Part shown: piece after piece, positions 8,299 through 17,772 of the stretch | How positions within the stretch are numbered: position 1 is the stretch's first letter | How the letters are laid out: each line of letters starts with the position of its first letter | Made by a program: the position numbers and the translations under genes | Assembly (NCBI RefSeq): GCF_030296915.1 | Contig: NZ_AP028031.1 | Span: forward strand, 2,554,001 to 2,618,000 | Source of the DNA: Anaerostipes hadrus ATCC 29173 = JCM 17467 | Lineage (GTDB): Bacteria > Bacillota > Clostridia > Lachnospirales > Lachnospiraceae | Direction: 5' to 3' | DNA: 64,000 nt | Notes under the pieces: generated by a model | Told to the model about the DNA's origin: nothing | The model's input: the letters and a program-made list of their open reading frames with translations, nothing else | The model's database searches: none

Positions 8299-9147
8299 CT
8301 AATTACTTATCTCATTTATGGCACTTTTTTGTCTTTTTCGAAATTCAGCAGGCATAATTCCATACTTTTTATAAAAGGCTTTGGAAAATGCTTTGTTATT
8401 TGGAAATCCATTTTCCATGGAAATATCACTGATCGTCATCTTTGTCTCTATCAGCTGTCTGTACCCATGTTCAGTGCGGATTGCCTGCAAATAATCTTTA
8501 TAATTGATTCCTGCATATTTTTGAAACATTCGGGATAGATAGGATGGAGAATACCCGAAAATCTCTGCAAGTCTTGCCAAAGATAATTCGTCTTTGTAAT
8601 GTTCTTTCATGTAATCTGTGATCACAGATAACTTGGTTAACTGCTTGTGTTGATGTAAAATATCTGGGTGTACATTAATCTCACGGTATCTTGTAACCAT
8701 CAGATATAACATATCATAAAACAGGCTTTGAATCTTCAGATCATAGCCACAATGCTTATCAGAATATGCCATATACATCTCACAGATCATTTCCATGAGC
8801 TGTTCATCCTGTGCCTGCGGAGCATGGGCGAAACAAATGAACTGATCCTGGGTGTAGTATTTTTCAAACATATTAAGCGACATCTGAAGCACAACAGTCA
8901 TATTTTCTTTTGGTGCATGAATGGAATGCACTTCGTTGGAATTGACAATGATAAAATCTCCACATTCCAGTAAATACTCCTGATCGTTTAAATAAAACTC
9001 CAGCGTTCCCTGAAAGACCGCAAAGATTTCGATCGATCTGTGCCAATGTTTTTCTCTGATGTAATTACCATCTCTGCCTTCAAAAAGGAACATCTTAAAT
9101 GGAAGATCCTTATTCGGCATGATCAGTTCATGTTGAATCTCTGTCAT
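8299..9147 (-). CDS. AraC-family transcriptional regulator
   Basis: The 282-aa protein has an N-terminal cupin-like sugar-binding domain (about residues 15-150, with HWHRSIEIFAVFQGTLEF) and a C-terminal double helix-turn-helix (about 175-275, with LSLARLAEIFGYSPSYLSRM and SMENGFPNNKAFSKAFYKKYG). Such proteins activate sugar-catabolic genes on binding an aldose. It lies upstream of the decayed isomerase and xylulokinase on the same strand, so it probably controlled them. The start has AAAAGGAT upstream. Confidence 0.9.
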   Translation of the reverse strand: MTEIQHELIMPNKDLPFKMFLFEGRDGNYIREKHWHRSIEIFAVFQGTLEFYLNDQEYLLECGDFIIVNSNEVHSIHAPKENMTVVLQMSLNMFEKYYTQDQFICFAHAPQAQDEQLMEMICEMYMAYSDKHCGYDLKIQSLFYDMLYLMVTRYREINVHPDILHQHKQLTKLSVITDYMKEHYKDELSLARLAEIFGYSPSYLSRMFQKYAGINYKDYLQAIRTEHGYRQLIETKMTISDISMENGFPNNKAFSKAFYKKYGIMPAEFRKRQKSAINEISN

Positions 9148-9425
9148 CGCTTTATCCTTTTCTTATCCTCGTGGATATCCTTTTATTTTGTCACAACCAT
9201 CGATAATAAAACTGATAATATTCGTTTTTTCATACTCTTCCTCCTCGAATATTTGTAAATCTTTCTCTTTTTTTGCAACGATTCAATACTCAAATTATAC
9301 AATAAATTCTAGCTGACCGAAATAGATCTTTATCAATTCCAATTCTTTATTTTTTCTTTCTCTTTCCATCTGTTCCATCTTGCGTTATACTTATTTTAGT
9401 TTAAAAATCAGAAGGGAGTTTTTTC

Positions 9426-10337
9426 ATGAAAAAACCAGCATTAGTAATTCTGGCTGCCGGAATGGGAAGCCGTTATGGAGGATTAAAACAGATGGACCCT
9501 ATGGATCCAATGGGACATGCGATCATCGATTATTCCATCTATGATGCAAAACGTGCCGGATTCGGTAAGGTAGTCTTTGTGATAAAGAAAGCAATTGAGA
9601 AAGATTTTAAAGAAACTGTTGGAGCAAGGGTTCCTGAAGGAATGGAAGTATGTTATGCATATCAGGAAGTAGATGCATTACCAGAAGGTTATAATGTTCC
9701 AGAAGGACGTGTGAAACCTTGGGGAACTGCACATGCTGTTTTATGTGCAAAACCATTTATCAATGAACCATTTGCCGTGATCAACGCAGATGACTATTAT
9801 GGTGTTGATGGATATAAAGTCATGGCTGATTTCCTTACAAGCCATGAAGAGAAAGATGGAAAGGCACCATTTGCAATGGTGGGATATCATCTTGGAAATA
9901 CTGTTACAGAGAATGGATACGTATCCAGAGGTGTCTGTGAAGTTGATGACAACCACCAGTTACTTTCTATCACAGAAAGAACTCATATCGAAAAACATGA
10001 AGATCATGCAGAATTCACAGAAGATGACGGTGCAACTTGGGCATCGCTTCCATTTGATACTTTAGTGTCCATGAACTTCTTTGGATTCCAGCCTATGATC
10101 ATGGACGAGTTAGAAAAAGGATTCCCTGCTTTCCTTGATCAAGCGATCAAAGAGAATCCATTAAAAGGTGAATACTTTATTCCTAGTGTCGCAAGTGACC
10201 TGTTACATGATGGAAAAGCCTCTCTTGAAGTGCTTGTATCTAAAGATCAGTGGTATGGTGTTACATATCCAGAAGATAAACAGAGCGTTATTGATGCTTT
10301 AGCTGCTTTAAGAGAAAATGGTACTTATAAATTTTAA
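9426..10337 (+). CDS. Sugar nucleotidyltransferase (NTP_transferase family)
   Basis: The 303-aa protein begins with the nucleotide-binding LVILAAGMGSRYGGLKQMDP, typical of glucose-1-phosphate nucleotidyltransferases, and has the metal-site INADDYYG near 120 and PWGTAHAVLCA near 98. Reaction: NTP plus sugar 1-phosphate to NDP-sugar and PPi; the sugar cannot be told from sequence. It is shorter and lacks the left-handed beta-helix of bifunctional GlmU-type enzymes. GAAGGGAG precedes the ATG. It is monocistronic and ended by a strong terminator. Confidence 0.82.
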   Translation: MKKPALVILAAGMGSRYGGLKQMDPMDPMGHAIIDYSIYDAKRAGFGKVVFVIKKAIEKDFKETVGARVPEGMEVCYAYQEVDALPEGYNVPEGRVKPWGTAHAVLCAKPFINEPFAVINADDYYGVDGYKVMADFLTSHEEKDGKAPFAMVGYHLGNTVTENGYVSRGVCEVDDNHQLLSITERTHIEKHEDHAEFTEDDGATWASLPFDTLVSMNFFGFQPMIMDELEKGFPAFLDQAIKENPLKGEYFIPSVASDLLHDGKASLEVLVSKDQWYGVTYPEDKQSVIDALAALRENGTYKF

Positions 10338-10365
10338 TACCGTTAAATATTCATTTGTAAAAGCA

Positions 10366-10420
10366 AAAAAATATCAGCCAGTTTGAATTCATCTTTTCTT
10401 CCAAACTGGCTGATATTTTT
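10366..10420. terminator. Bidirectional intrinsic terminator
   Basis: Perfect 19-bp arms (AAAAATATCAGCCAGTTTG and complement) between the nucleotidyltransferase gene and the convergent 3D-domain gene. Confidence 0.9.
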
Positions 10421-10450
10421 ACGCTATATTTTATAATCATCATTCGTATC

Positions 10451-10852
10451 TTAATTTACCTTATAAACTTTAACACCTGTTTTCTTACCAAATCTCTTTG
10501 TCTGTTTATGAGATTTAAAGAATACATCGATATGTTTTCCTTTGACACCGCCTCCGACATCTTCGGCTACGTATGTTTTTCCATTGATCTGTACTTTTGA
10601 TCCTAATTTGATCTTTCTTTTATCTACAGCAATAGTTCTTCCCTGTTTTGCTTTCTTTCCAGAAGCTGTTCTTGTTCCCCATTTTCCACTGCATTTTTTA
10701 CATCCGCAGTATGCTGTTAATTTGTATTTTCCTAAGTATTGTACTTCGTTATCTTCTGCTTTGGTTGAAGTTGATCCTGTAAAGATGATTCCTGATGCTA
10801 CAACTAACATCGCAATCACTACTAACAATTTCTTCTTCATAACTTTCAGCAT
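10451..10852 (-). CDS. Secreted 3D-domain (RlpA-like double-psi beta-barrel) protein
   Basis: The 133-aa protein has an N-terminal signal sequence (KKKLLVVIAMLVVASGIIF, residues 6-24). The mature part is a 3D domain with YKLTAYCGCKKCSGKWGTRT, the GRTIAVDKRKIKLGSKVQ strand and the Asp signature VAEDVGGGVKGKHIDVFF. These barrels occur in cell-wall lytic transglycosylase and Rpf/YabE-type proteins, so a peptidoglycan-related role outside the cell is likely. No binding repeat (SH3, LysM, G5) is present. The start at 10852 is preferred because AAAGAGG is close upstream. Confidence 0.82.
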   Translation of the reverse strand: MLKVMKKKLLVVIAMLVVASGIIFTGSTSTKAEDNEVQYLGKYKLTAYCGCKKCSGKWGTRTASGKKAKQGRTIAVDKRKIKLGSKVQINGKTYVAEDVGGGVKGKHIDVFFKSHKQTKRFGKKTGVKVYKVN

Positions 10853-11090
10853 ATAAACCTCTTTCTGTGCTCAATAGTTTCTTAAACTTCGAAACAATTT
10901 TGTAACATTTTCGAAATCTATGTTTCATACTTTACCCGATATCCATCAATATGTCAACCTTTGTACTCGATAAAATACAATTTATTCCCAATATATGTAA
11001 GTTTGTTATTACAAATTTATTAACTTATACGATTTGTTTTTTATAAATTTGTATACAATATTTATATTTTTCATTGCATTTTTTCCATCA

Positions 11091-11116
11091 AAAAAAGAAG
11101 CGGAAAACCGCTTCTT
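11091..11116 (-). terminator. Intrinsic terminator of rpe-mrp
   Basis: On the minus strand AAGAAGCGG/CCGCTTCTT (AAGAAGCGGTTTTCCGCTTCTT) followed by T7, immediately after the mrp stop codon. The stretch 10853-11090 upstream of the 3D-domain gene holds only AT-rich DNA with no recognised element. Confidence 0.9.
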
Positions 11117-11130
11117 TACGTTGTTTCTTC

Positions 11131-11955
11131 TTATAAAATGATATCCATTACACCATCTAAGTAAATATTTTCCACATCCTCGATCAGCCCTGCGTCACAT
11201 GCCTGTGTTAATTTTGGATCAATTGGAAGTTTTCCGAGTACTGGAATGTTAAACTTCTCAGAAATTTCTTCAATATGACTGTCTCCAAATACCTTAATCT
11301 CTTTGCCGCAATCTGGACATTTGATGTAGCTCATGTTCTCGATCAGACCCAGAACTGGTACATTCATCATGTTCGCCATATTCACAGCTTTCTCCACAAT
11401 CATTCCTACTAATTCCTGTGGAGTTGCAACGACAACGATTCCATCTAATGGAATAGACTGGAAAACTGTTAATGGAACTTCTCCGGTTCCTGGTGGCATG
11501 TCCACAAACATCACATCAATGTCTTTCCATAATGTCTTACCCCAGAACTGTTTTACAACGTCTGCTACAACTGGACCTCTCCAGATTACTGGCTGTGTTT
11601 CTTCTTCTAACATTAAGTTTAAGGATACAACTTCGATTCCGAAATTTGTCATTGCTGGAAGAATGATTCCTTCTGCATTTCCTAATAATCTCTCATGAAG
11701 TCCAAATGCCTGCGGGATGGATGGTCCTGTGACATCCGCATCAAGAATTGCTGTATGCAACCCTTTTCTCATTGCTGCGACTCCTAATAAAGAAGTTGTC
11801 ATGGATTTACCTACGCCACCTTTTCCACTGACGATACCGATAACCTTCTTTACTTTACTTTCTCTATATAATGGTTCAAGAAAATCTGTTTTCTCCTGTG
11901 TTCTGCTTCCGCAGTTTGCACTACAACTGCTGCAGTCATGACTACATTCACTCAT
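11131..11955 (-). CDS. mrp: Mrp/NBP35-type iron-sulfur carrier ATPase
   Basis: P-loop ATPase that assembles and transfers [4Fe-4S] clusters in the cytoplasm. The 274-aa protein has an N-terminal cysteine cluster (CSHDCSSCSANCGS), then the deviant Walker A GKGGVGKSMTTSLLG near residue 44, MFVDMPPGTGEVPLT near 150 and the CxxC bridging motif IKCPDCGKEIKV near 213. It begins two bases after the rpe stop codon, its ribosome site lying inside rpe, so the two are one operon. Confidence 0.93.
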   Translation of the reverse strand: MSECSHDCSSCSANCGSRTQEKTDFLEPLYRESKVKKVIGIVSGKGGVGKSMTTSLLGVAAMRKGLHTAILDADVTGPSIPQAFGLHERLLGNAEGIILPAMTNFGIEVVSLNLMLEEETQPVIWRGPVVADVVKQFWGKTLWKDIDVMFVDMPPGTGEVPLTVFQSIPLDGIVVVATPQELVGMIVEKAVNMANMMNVPVLGLIENMSYIKCPDCGKEIKVFGDSHIEEISEKFNIPVLGKLPIDPKLTQACDAGLIEDVENIYLDGVMDIIL

Positions 11956-11957
11956 TT

Positions 11958-12614
11958 TTACGCCTCCATAGCTTCTAAAATATCTTTTGCACTAGATGCA
12001 ATATCACCGTTAAATACAGCGGATCCTGCTACAAATACGTTTGCTCCACATTCTTTGACATGTGCTACGTTCTTTGCTGAGATTCCTCCATCTACTTCAA
12101 TATCGATATCCAGTCCTTTTTCATTGATGATCGCTCGTAATTCTTTGATCTTGTCATCCATCTTCGCAATATAAGACTGTCCGCCATAACCTGGGTTTAC
12201 AGTCATGATCAGTACCATATCTAATTCTTCCAATACATAATCTAATGCAGATAATGGCGTTGCTGGATTCAAGGCTACTCCAACTTTTAATCCTTTCGCT
12301 TTTACCTGCTGGATCGCTCTATGAAGATGTTTTGTTGCTTCTGCGTGAAGAGTGATCAGATCAGCTCCTGCTTCTGCAAAATCATCAATATATCTTCCTG
12401 GTTCTTCAATCATTAAATGTACATCAAATAAAGCTTCTGTCTCTTTACGAAGTGATTTAATCACTGGAAGTCCCAAGGAAATATTAGGTACGAACATTCC
12501 ATCCATAACATCAATGTGCACCCATTTTGCACCTGCTTTTACTGCTTCTTTTACATCTGCTCCAAGATTCGCAAAATCTGCTGACAAAATTGATGGGGAT
12601 AAAATATAATCCAT
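11958..12614 (-). CDS. rpe: Ribulose-phosphate 3-epimerase
   Basis: Interconverts ribulose 5-phosphate and xylulose 5-phosphate in the pentose phosphate pathway. The 218-aa TIM barrel shows PSILSADFANLG near 7, the metal/catalytic VHIDVMDGMFVPN near 33, HLMIEEPGRYI near 67, LIMTVNPGYGGQSY near 138 and IEVDGGISAKN near 175. AGGAGAAATGAGTT precedes the start. It is first in an operon with mrp. Confidence 0.96.
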   Translation of the reverse strand: MDYILSPSILSADFANLGADVKEAVKAGAKWVHIDVMDGMFVPNISLGLPVIKSLRKETEALFDVHLMIEEPGRYIDDFAEAGADLITLHAEATKHLHRAIQQVKAKGLKVGVALNPATPLSALDYVLEELDMVLIMTVNPGYGGQSYIAKMDDKIKELRAIINEKGLDIDIEVDGGISAKNVAHVKECGANVFVAGSAVFNGDIASSAKDILEAMEA

Positions 12615-12694
12615 AACTCATTTCTCCTTTACACACCTGTTTTTAGCACTCTTTTTAGTATAACGTATTGTTTATAACAAGTCTAGTTACTATC

Positions 12695-12739
12695 AAAAAA
12701 AGAACCTTCTTATTTTAGTTCTTTCAGAAGGTTCTTTTT
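12695..12739. terminator. Intrinsic terminator of the Na/Pi symporter gene
   Basis: AAAAAAGAACCTTCT arm and AGAAGGTTCTTTTT arm around a 16-base loop, directly after the symporter stop codon on the minus strand. Confidence 0.85.
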
Positions 12740-12757
12740 GAATTTTATGTAATTGTT

Positions 12758-14398
12758 TTACCCACGTTCAATGATCTTTGCCATCTGTTTCGCAACATTC
12801 CATGTATGATCACCGATACGCTCAAAGTCTGTTAACATTTCAGAGAAAATGATGCATGCTTCATCATTACATTCTCCTCTGTTGATACGTTCCAAGTGAC
12901 TTTCGTAGAATTCTTCTGTCTTCTGATCGATAAAGTTCTCTGAATCATGAACTTTCTGAAGCCATTCCTGCGTATCCTCTGGTACTTTAGAAATGTTATG
13001 GAACATTTTTTCACAGATCATTTTCATTTCTTCCATCTGCTGTTTTGCGTCATCTGAAAATACAATATGTTTTTCTTCGATCAACTTTGTATAATCACAA
13101 ATATTAACTGCATGATCTCCAATTCGTTCGATATTACTTGTCATATCAAGATATGAGCCGATATTTTTTGAAGCTTTAACATTCGTTTCATGCGCCATCA
13201 TCTTTGCTGCGGCTCTTGAAATTTCTTTATTCAGATAATCAATATAATCTTCTCTTTTATCAACATCACCTAAGGATCTGCTGCTTCCTGCCAAAAATGC
13301 ATCAAAACTTTCTTCTACATTGACTCTTGCCATCTCAAGCATTCTCTGAATTTCATTTCTTAAGTTCTGTAAGTTGATCGCTGACGTACCAAATGTAGCA
13401 TCTACTCTTGTATCAACCGATTTGATGTATTTTAAATGTTTGTGTTGTTCTTTCTCTTCTGCTTTCTCTGGAAGGATCTTGGTTGCAAGTTTTGCCAGAT
13501 AATTTCCAAATGGGATCAGCAGGATGGTTGTACTGATATTAAATAATGTATGCATATTGGCAATCTGTTTTGTAATACTGCTTCCACTGAATCCTGCCAC
13601 ATAATTTGTCAAAGGTGTCACTAAACATAAAATTGTAAAAATGGCTGTTCCGATAATATTGAAGCTTAGATGAATGATCGTTGCTCTCTTCGCACTTCTC
13701 TCTGTTCCGATCGATGCTAAGATCGCTGTGATACATGTACCGATATTCTGTCCAAATAATACAAAGGCTGCATCATGGAAACTGATCACTCCACTTAATG
13801 CTAATGCTTGCAGGATACCTACAGAAGCTGAAGATGACTGGATGACCGCTGTAAAGATCATACCTGCGATGATTCCAATCAGTGGATTAGAAAATCTTGT
13901 CATCAGGTTGATAAATGGTGGATACTCACGAAGTGGTACCATGGAATCTCCCATCATGTTCATTCCGACAAATAAGATACCAAGTCCCGCAATGATCTCT
14001 CCGACAAACTGTACTTTCTCATTCTTTGAAAATACAACAAGTGCTACACCAATAAATGCGATCAATGGTGCTAATGCTCCAACGTCTAATGCGATTAACT
14101 GTCCCGTGATCGTTGTACCGATATTTGCTCCCATGATGATCCATACTGCTTGATTTAATGTCATCATTCCAGAGTTTACAAATCCTACAACCATTACCGT
14201 TGTAGCTGAGGATGACTGGATCACGGCTGTGATCAAGGCTCCTACGATAATTCCTAAGAATCTATTGGATGTCAATTTTTCCAAAATGTCTTTCATTTTA
14301 TTTCCGGCAACGGATTCTAATCCGTTACTCATCATCTGCATACCATAGAGGAATAATGCTAATCCTCCCAACAGACCTAAAATGTTTGTACTGCTCAC
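12758..14398 (-). CDS. Na/Pi cotransporter family protein with PhoU domain
   Basis: The 546-aa protein has two inverted halves of a Na-dependent phosphate symporter (residues 1-310) with the repeated QSSSATT/QSSSAS motifs (AVIQSSSATTVMVVGFVNSG and AVIQSSSASVGILQALALSG). A cytoplasmic PhoU-like four-helix region follows (about 335-540) with two ERIGDHAVNICDY / ERIGDHTWNVAKQ repeats. Likely role: phosphate uptake with an internal regulatory domain. The start codon is GTG (14396-14398) with AAGGAG at good spacing. Confidence 0.92.
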   Translation of the reverse strand: MSSTNILGLLGGLALFLYGMQMMSNGLESVAGNKMKDILEKLTSNRFLGIIVGALITAVIQSSSATTVMVVGFVNSGMMTLNQAVWIIMGANIGTTITGQLIALDVGALAPLIAFIGVALVVFSKNEKVQFVGEIIAGLGILFVGMNMMGDSMVPLREYPPFINLMTRFSNPLIGIIAGMIFTAVIQSSSASVGILQALALSGVISFHDAAFVLFGQNIGTCITAILASIGTERSAKRATIIHLSFNIIGTAIFTILCLVTPLTNYVAGFSGSSITKQIANMHTLFNISTTILLIPFGNYLAKLATKILPEKAEEKEQHKHLKYIKSVDTRVDATFGTSAINLQNLRNEIQRMLEMARVNVEESFDAFLAGSSRSLGDVDKREDYIDYLNKEISRAAAKMMAHETNVKASKNIGSYLDMTSNIERIGDHAVNICDYTKLIEEKHIVFSDDAKQQMEEMKMICEKMFHNISKVPEDTQEWLQKVHDSENFIDQKTEEFYESHLERINRGECNDEACIIFSEMLTDFERIGDHTWNVAKQMAKIIERG

Positions 14399-14543
14399 TT
14401 TTTTTCTCCTTTAGTTGTTCTTTTCTTTACTTTTCTTTCACTTATTTTTTACAACAGTTTTATTTTAACTTATTTAGGAGATGTGTTGTGTTAAATGTAT
14501 GTAAAATTTTTTGTACTTTTATATGTTTATACTTTGTTTTTTA

Positions 14544-14572
14544 TTGAATTAATATATGTTTTCTGTTAAAAT
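14544..14572 (+). promoter_or_regulatory. Promoter of the toxin-like small ORF
   Basis: TTGAAT (14544-14549), 17-bp spacer, TAAAAT (14567-14572), giving a leader of about 115 bases before the small ORF. The stretch 14399-14543 holds nothing else recognised. Confidence 0.6.
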
Positions 14573-14696
14573 AAACGTCAAGGTGTTACTTCACATTGAC
14601 GTGAATGGCGGTTTGCTTCCTACGGGGAGTTCTAGCCCCGATTACATAGATCCATCTCTTTCATAGAGAAATCTGACGGAAAGGGGACTTGAAATT

Positions 14697-14819
14697 ATGC
14701 TAACCATTACAGACCTAATCGCAGTAATCTCACTGTGTGCGACTTTTTATAGTCTTGGCTATGTGCGTGGAAAGCATGATGCCAAGACAGAAAAAGACCG
14801 CCCTACCCTGAGAAAGTAA
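14697..14819 (+). CDS. Small hydrophobic peptide, candidate type I toxin
   Basis: A 40-aa peptide, MLTITDLIAVISLCATFYSL then GYVRGKHDAKTEKDRPTLRK: one transmembrane helix followed by a highly charged tail, the form of holin-like type I toxins common in Firmicutes. AAAGGGG lies nine bases before the ATG. The 5' leader holds GGTGTTAC and CGGTTTGC, while the 3' end holds GCAAACCG and GTAGCACC, so the two ends of the transcript can pair. A GACCGC/GCGGTC hairpin overlaps the stop. Such end pairing is typical of translationally silent toxin mRNAs. Toxicity and an antisense RNA are inferred. Confidence 0.6.
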   Translation: MLTITDLIAVISLCATFYSLGYVRGKHDAKTEKDRPTLRK

Positions 14820-14919
14820 GCGGTCTATAAAACTTATATTAATCAGGCAAACCGTCATCGGTAGCACCTTTTTATATTGTTATATTAACATCTATAATTT
14901 TTTATGTCAATTCTATTAT

Positions 14920-15672
14920 CTAATTTATATTTAACTTTCTAGTCAAAATAAACTCAATCACCAAATGACACAACACAATTTCCAGAAGAAAGGCAATAAG
15001 ACACGGAAGATAAAACCAACTGTAATATCTATTATGTTGCAACAATACCACTTGCATTTCATAGCCAACCAAGAATAAAAAAGCTCCTACAATGATCATT
15101 GTCGCAAATCTGTTTTTACTTCTCATCTGTCCAATGCATATTGCTGTATATGCCTGATAGATCAGATGCATCGTCCATATGATTCCATATATGATCATAT
15201 AAAGAATGGTTAAAACAACTTTTGTTTTTGTAAAATCCTGAAAATGTCGAATCGGTATCCCTTGAAGTGAAGCTTCTCCGTGATATACAATACTTTGTAT
15301 ATAAACCAATATATTATTTTCTGCAAAAAAGATAAAAACTGTTGTAAAACTGATGATGATCGCACTGAAAACCTTTGACAAGATCAACTTTCTCACAGTC
15401 ACTGAAAGTGTATGTGTAAGGTAGCTTTCCTTTCCATACATGCTTTTCCAGAACCTTTGTATCACAAGAATAATATTCACGCAGAATATAAAATAAATAC
15501 CGGTCACAACAACAATAGCCTGTGCCTTTATTGGGATATGATCATAAAATGTTTCATAATTGAACACAGTATTGATTCCATGGACAATTCCATAAATGAT
15601 CAAAACAGCCCATAGTGGCAGCATGATCTTACGGTAATATTTTAGATCATATTTCATCAATTTCCTTAACAT
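14920..15672 (-). CDS. ABC transporter permease (second copy)
   Basis: A 250-aa integral membrane protein with about six hydrophobic segments, starting MLRKLMKYDLKYYRKIMLPL. That ATG has GGAGAGGAGG upstream; the longer frame to 15798 would overlap the upstream permease and is rejected. It is a paralogue of the upstream gene (both start ML.KL.KYDLK and end VTE/VIEVILTKKLN or similar). It is the last gene of the GntR-ABC operon. Likely forms the membrane channel with its paralogue. Confidence 0.8.
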   Translation of the reverse strand: MLRKLMKYDLKYYRKIMLPLWAVLIIYGIVHGINTVFNYETFYDHIPIKAQAIVVVTGIYFIFCVNIILVIQRFWKSMYGKESYLTHTLSVTVRKLILSKVFSAIIISFTTVFIFFAENNILVYIQSIVYHGEASLQGIPIRHFQDFTKTKVVLTILYMIIYGIIWTMHLIYQAYTAICIGQMRSKNRFATMIIVGAFLFLVGYEMQVVLLQHNRYYSWFYLPCLIAFLLEIVLCHLVIEFILTRKLNIN

Positions 15673-15707
15673 AATTTTTCCTCCTCTCCTTATCCCTTCT
15701 ATTTTTC

Positions 15708-16469
15708 CTACTCCAGATTCAATTTCTTCGTTAATATCACTTCTGTAACAATATGATAAATGATAATGATCACAATATTCTCTACAAGATAGATCCACAG
15801 ATCACTATCAAATCCAAATGTGTTCTGCAGACTTGATCCCATATTATCTAAGTTTGTCATACTTGGAATTCCGATTAGTGATACAATGATCGATAACACT
15901 GCATATGCCACAAATGCAAACAAGAATCGATTGCCATTACTCAACTGTCCGATCACCATTGCTGCATATATATGGTAGATTCCACTTAGCAAACCTACCA
16001 CTGCGATCACCGCTCCATATCCAATCCATGGTCCTGCATGTACTTTGATGACCCAATTTCCAAAATATGTTACGGTGTCCATAAGTTTTACCGGGCTTAT
16101 CGCAATGATCTCTACTCCCAATAAAGAGATTACAAGTGCTGTCCCACAGCTAATGATCAATGCACTAATCACTTTGGATAAGATCAGGCTTCTTGTAGTA
16201 ACTGGAAGCGTGAACATTAAATATCCTTCTTCCTGCAATAACCCATTCCAGAAGCGCTGAATCACAATGATCACATTCATTACAAAGATCGCAACGATCA
16301 CTGCAACAATGACCACAAGACTAAATACGATCATCGTATTTCCAATTCCGTCAAGATTCGACCGAATACTGATTCCAAAGATCAGTCCCATCACTAAGAG
16401 TACACCCCATAATGGTGCTAAAATCTTCGCTAATGCTTTCAGATCATACTTTATTAATTTTCCTAGCAT
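15708..16469 (-). CDS. ABC transporter permease (first copy)
   Basis: The 253-aa membrane protein starts MLGKLIKYDLKALAKILAPL and has six predicted membrane segments. Its ATG overlaps the end of the ATPase gene by 7 bp, so translation is coupled. The pair of divergent permeases plus one ATPase and a YtrA-type repressor is the layout of cell-envelope stress or bacitracin-type ABC operons in Firmicutes; the substrate is unknown. Confidence 0.82.
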   Translation of the reverse strand: MLGKLIKYDLKALAKILAPLWGVLLVMGLIFGISIRSNLDGIGNTMIVFSLVVIVAVIVAIFVMNVIIVIQRFWNGLLQEEGYLMFTLPVTTRSLILSKVISALIISCGTALVISLLGVEIIAISPVKLMDTVTYFGNWVIKVHAGPWIGYGAVIAVVGLLSGIYHIYAAMVIGQLSNGNRFLFAFVAYAVLSIIVSLIGIPSMTNLDNMGSSLQNTFGFDSDLWIYLVENIVIIIIYHIVTEVILTKKLNLE

Positions 16470-17197
16470 ACTTCGTCCCCTCCTCTGTATACATCTGTAT
16501 GAAATATCTCACGGAACAGGGCATCGATGGATTTGCCGCTTTCTTCTCTTAAGTCATCAGCTGACTTGTATGTTACAATATTTCCTTCTTTGATAAAAAT
16601 AACCTCATCCATGATCTTCTCGATATCTGCGATCAGATGTGTTGAAATGATCACGGTTCCTTCCTCATTATAATTGTTTAAGATCGTATCTAAGATAAAA
16701 TCCCTTGCTGCGGGATCGACTCCTGCGATCGGTTCGTCTAGCAGATAGAGTTGTGCTTTTCGGCACATTACCAAAACTAACTGGACTTTCTCTTTATTTC
16801 CTTTGGATAAGCTTTTGACCTTCGCTTCGGTGTTGATCTTTAATGTCTCACACATGCCCTCTGCTTTTTTACGATCAAAGTCTTCGTAAAAATCTTCAAA
16901 AAAATCCATCAAATCTGCAATCTTCATCCAATCTGCAAAATACATCTTATCTGGCAGATAGCTGATGATCTTCTTGCTGTCAACACCAGGTGCTTTACCA
17001 TTGACTTTAATCTCACCTGATGTTGGCTGCAACAGACCGTTTAATAACTTGATCAATGTTGTCTTTCCAGAACCATTGGGTCCTAAAAGCCCGATGATCT
17101 TTCCTCTCCCTATTGTTAAGTTGATTCCCGTTAAAGCTTCCTTCTTTCCATACCGTTTCTCTAAATCAGTTAATTCTATTAAATTCAAATCCTTCAT
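16463..17197 (-). CDS. ABC transporter ATP-binding protein
   Basis: The 244-aa ATPase has Walker A GLLGPNGSGKTTLIKLLNGL near residue 35, the signature-loop KSLSKGNKEKVQLVL near 130, Walker B LYLLDEPIAGVD near 150 and the H-loop VIISTHLIADIE near 180. It energises the two permeases downstream. It overlaps the regulator gene by 4 bp (ATGA) and the permease by 7 bp. Confidence 0.92.
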   Translation of the reverse strand: MKDLNLIELTDLEKRYGKKEALTGINLTIGRGKIIGLLGPNGSGKTTLIKLLNGLLQPTSGEIKVNGKAPGVDSKKIISYLPDKMYFADWMKIADLMDFFEDFYEDFDRKKAEGMCETLKINTEAKVKSLSKGNKEKVQLVLVMCRKAQLYLLDEPIAGVDPAARDFILDTILNNYNEEGTVIISTHLIADIEKIMDEVIFIKEGNIVTYKSADDLREESGKSIDALFREIFHTDVYRGGDEVC

Positions 17198-17556
17198 TCT
17201 TCCTCTTCCTTTCCGATCAATGCGACTGCATCTTCCTTATTGTATCCAAGTTCCTCTAAATCCCTGATGTATTGTTTTACAATCTTGTGTCCTATATCTT
17301 TCCGACATTCTTCTATCTTCGTCACATCTTCTGTGACACAGCGCCCGCTTGTTCGGTTGGTGATCGTTAATCCATCCTGATCAAGTGCTGATAACGCTCT
17401 CTGCATCGTATTCGGATTCACCCCTGCTTCTCCTGCAAGATCCCTGACACTTGGTAGTTTCTCTCCGCTTGAATAGGTTCCTGACACAATCCTCTTGATC
17501 ATCTGTTCCTTCAGTTGTGTCCAGATTGGTCTTCCATCATCTATCTTCCACCCCAT
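17194..17556 (-). CDS. GntR-family regulator, YtrA type
   Basis: A short 120-aa regulator. Residues 8-75 form a GntR winged helix (QLKEQMIKRIVSGTYSSGEK, SVRDLAGEAGVNPNTMQRAL). The tail (76-120) is a short helical segment without a ligand domain, as in YtrA. It probably represses its own operon. GGAAGGAG precedes the ATG. It is first in the operon, overlapping the ATPase by 4 bp. Confidence 0.88.
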   Translation of the reverse strand: MGWKIDDGRPIWTQLKEQMIKRIVSGTYSSGEKLPSVRDLAGEAGVNPNTMQRALSALDQDGLTITNRTSGRCVTEDVTKIEECRKDIGHKIVKQYIRDLEELGYNKEDAVALIGKEEEE

Positions 17557-17690
17557 AGTTCTCCTTCCTTCTTATTGTATTATTGTATTACTTCCTTAAT
17601 ACAATAATATTATATGCTACTTTTTATAAAATGTCAATCCTTATTTCATTTATACTTTTGACACTCTCATCATAAATTGATAGAAAACAC

Positions 17691-17733
17691 AAAAGACATC
17701 GCACGAATATTTGTATTTCATGCGATGTCTTTT
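17691..17733. terminator. Intrinsic terminator
   Basis: Perfect 13-bp arms AAAAGACATCGCA / TGCGATGTCTTTT with a 17-base loop, between the start of the GntR operon and the end of the unknown gene 17773-18555. Confidence 0.85.
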
Positions 17734-17772
17734 ATGACTACTATTGGTAACTATAAATAAAATAGTTCCTTT

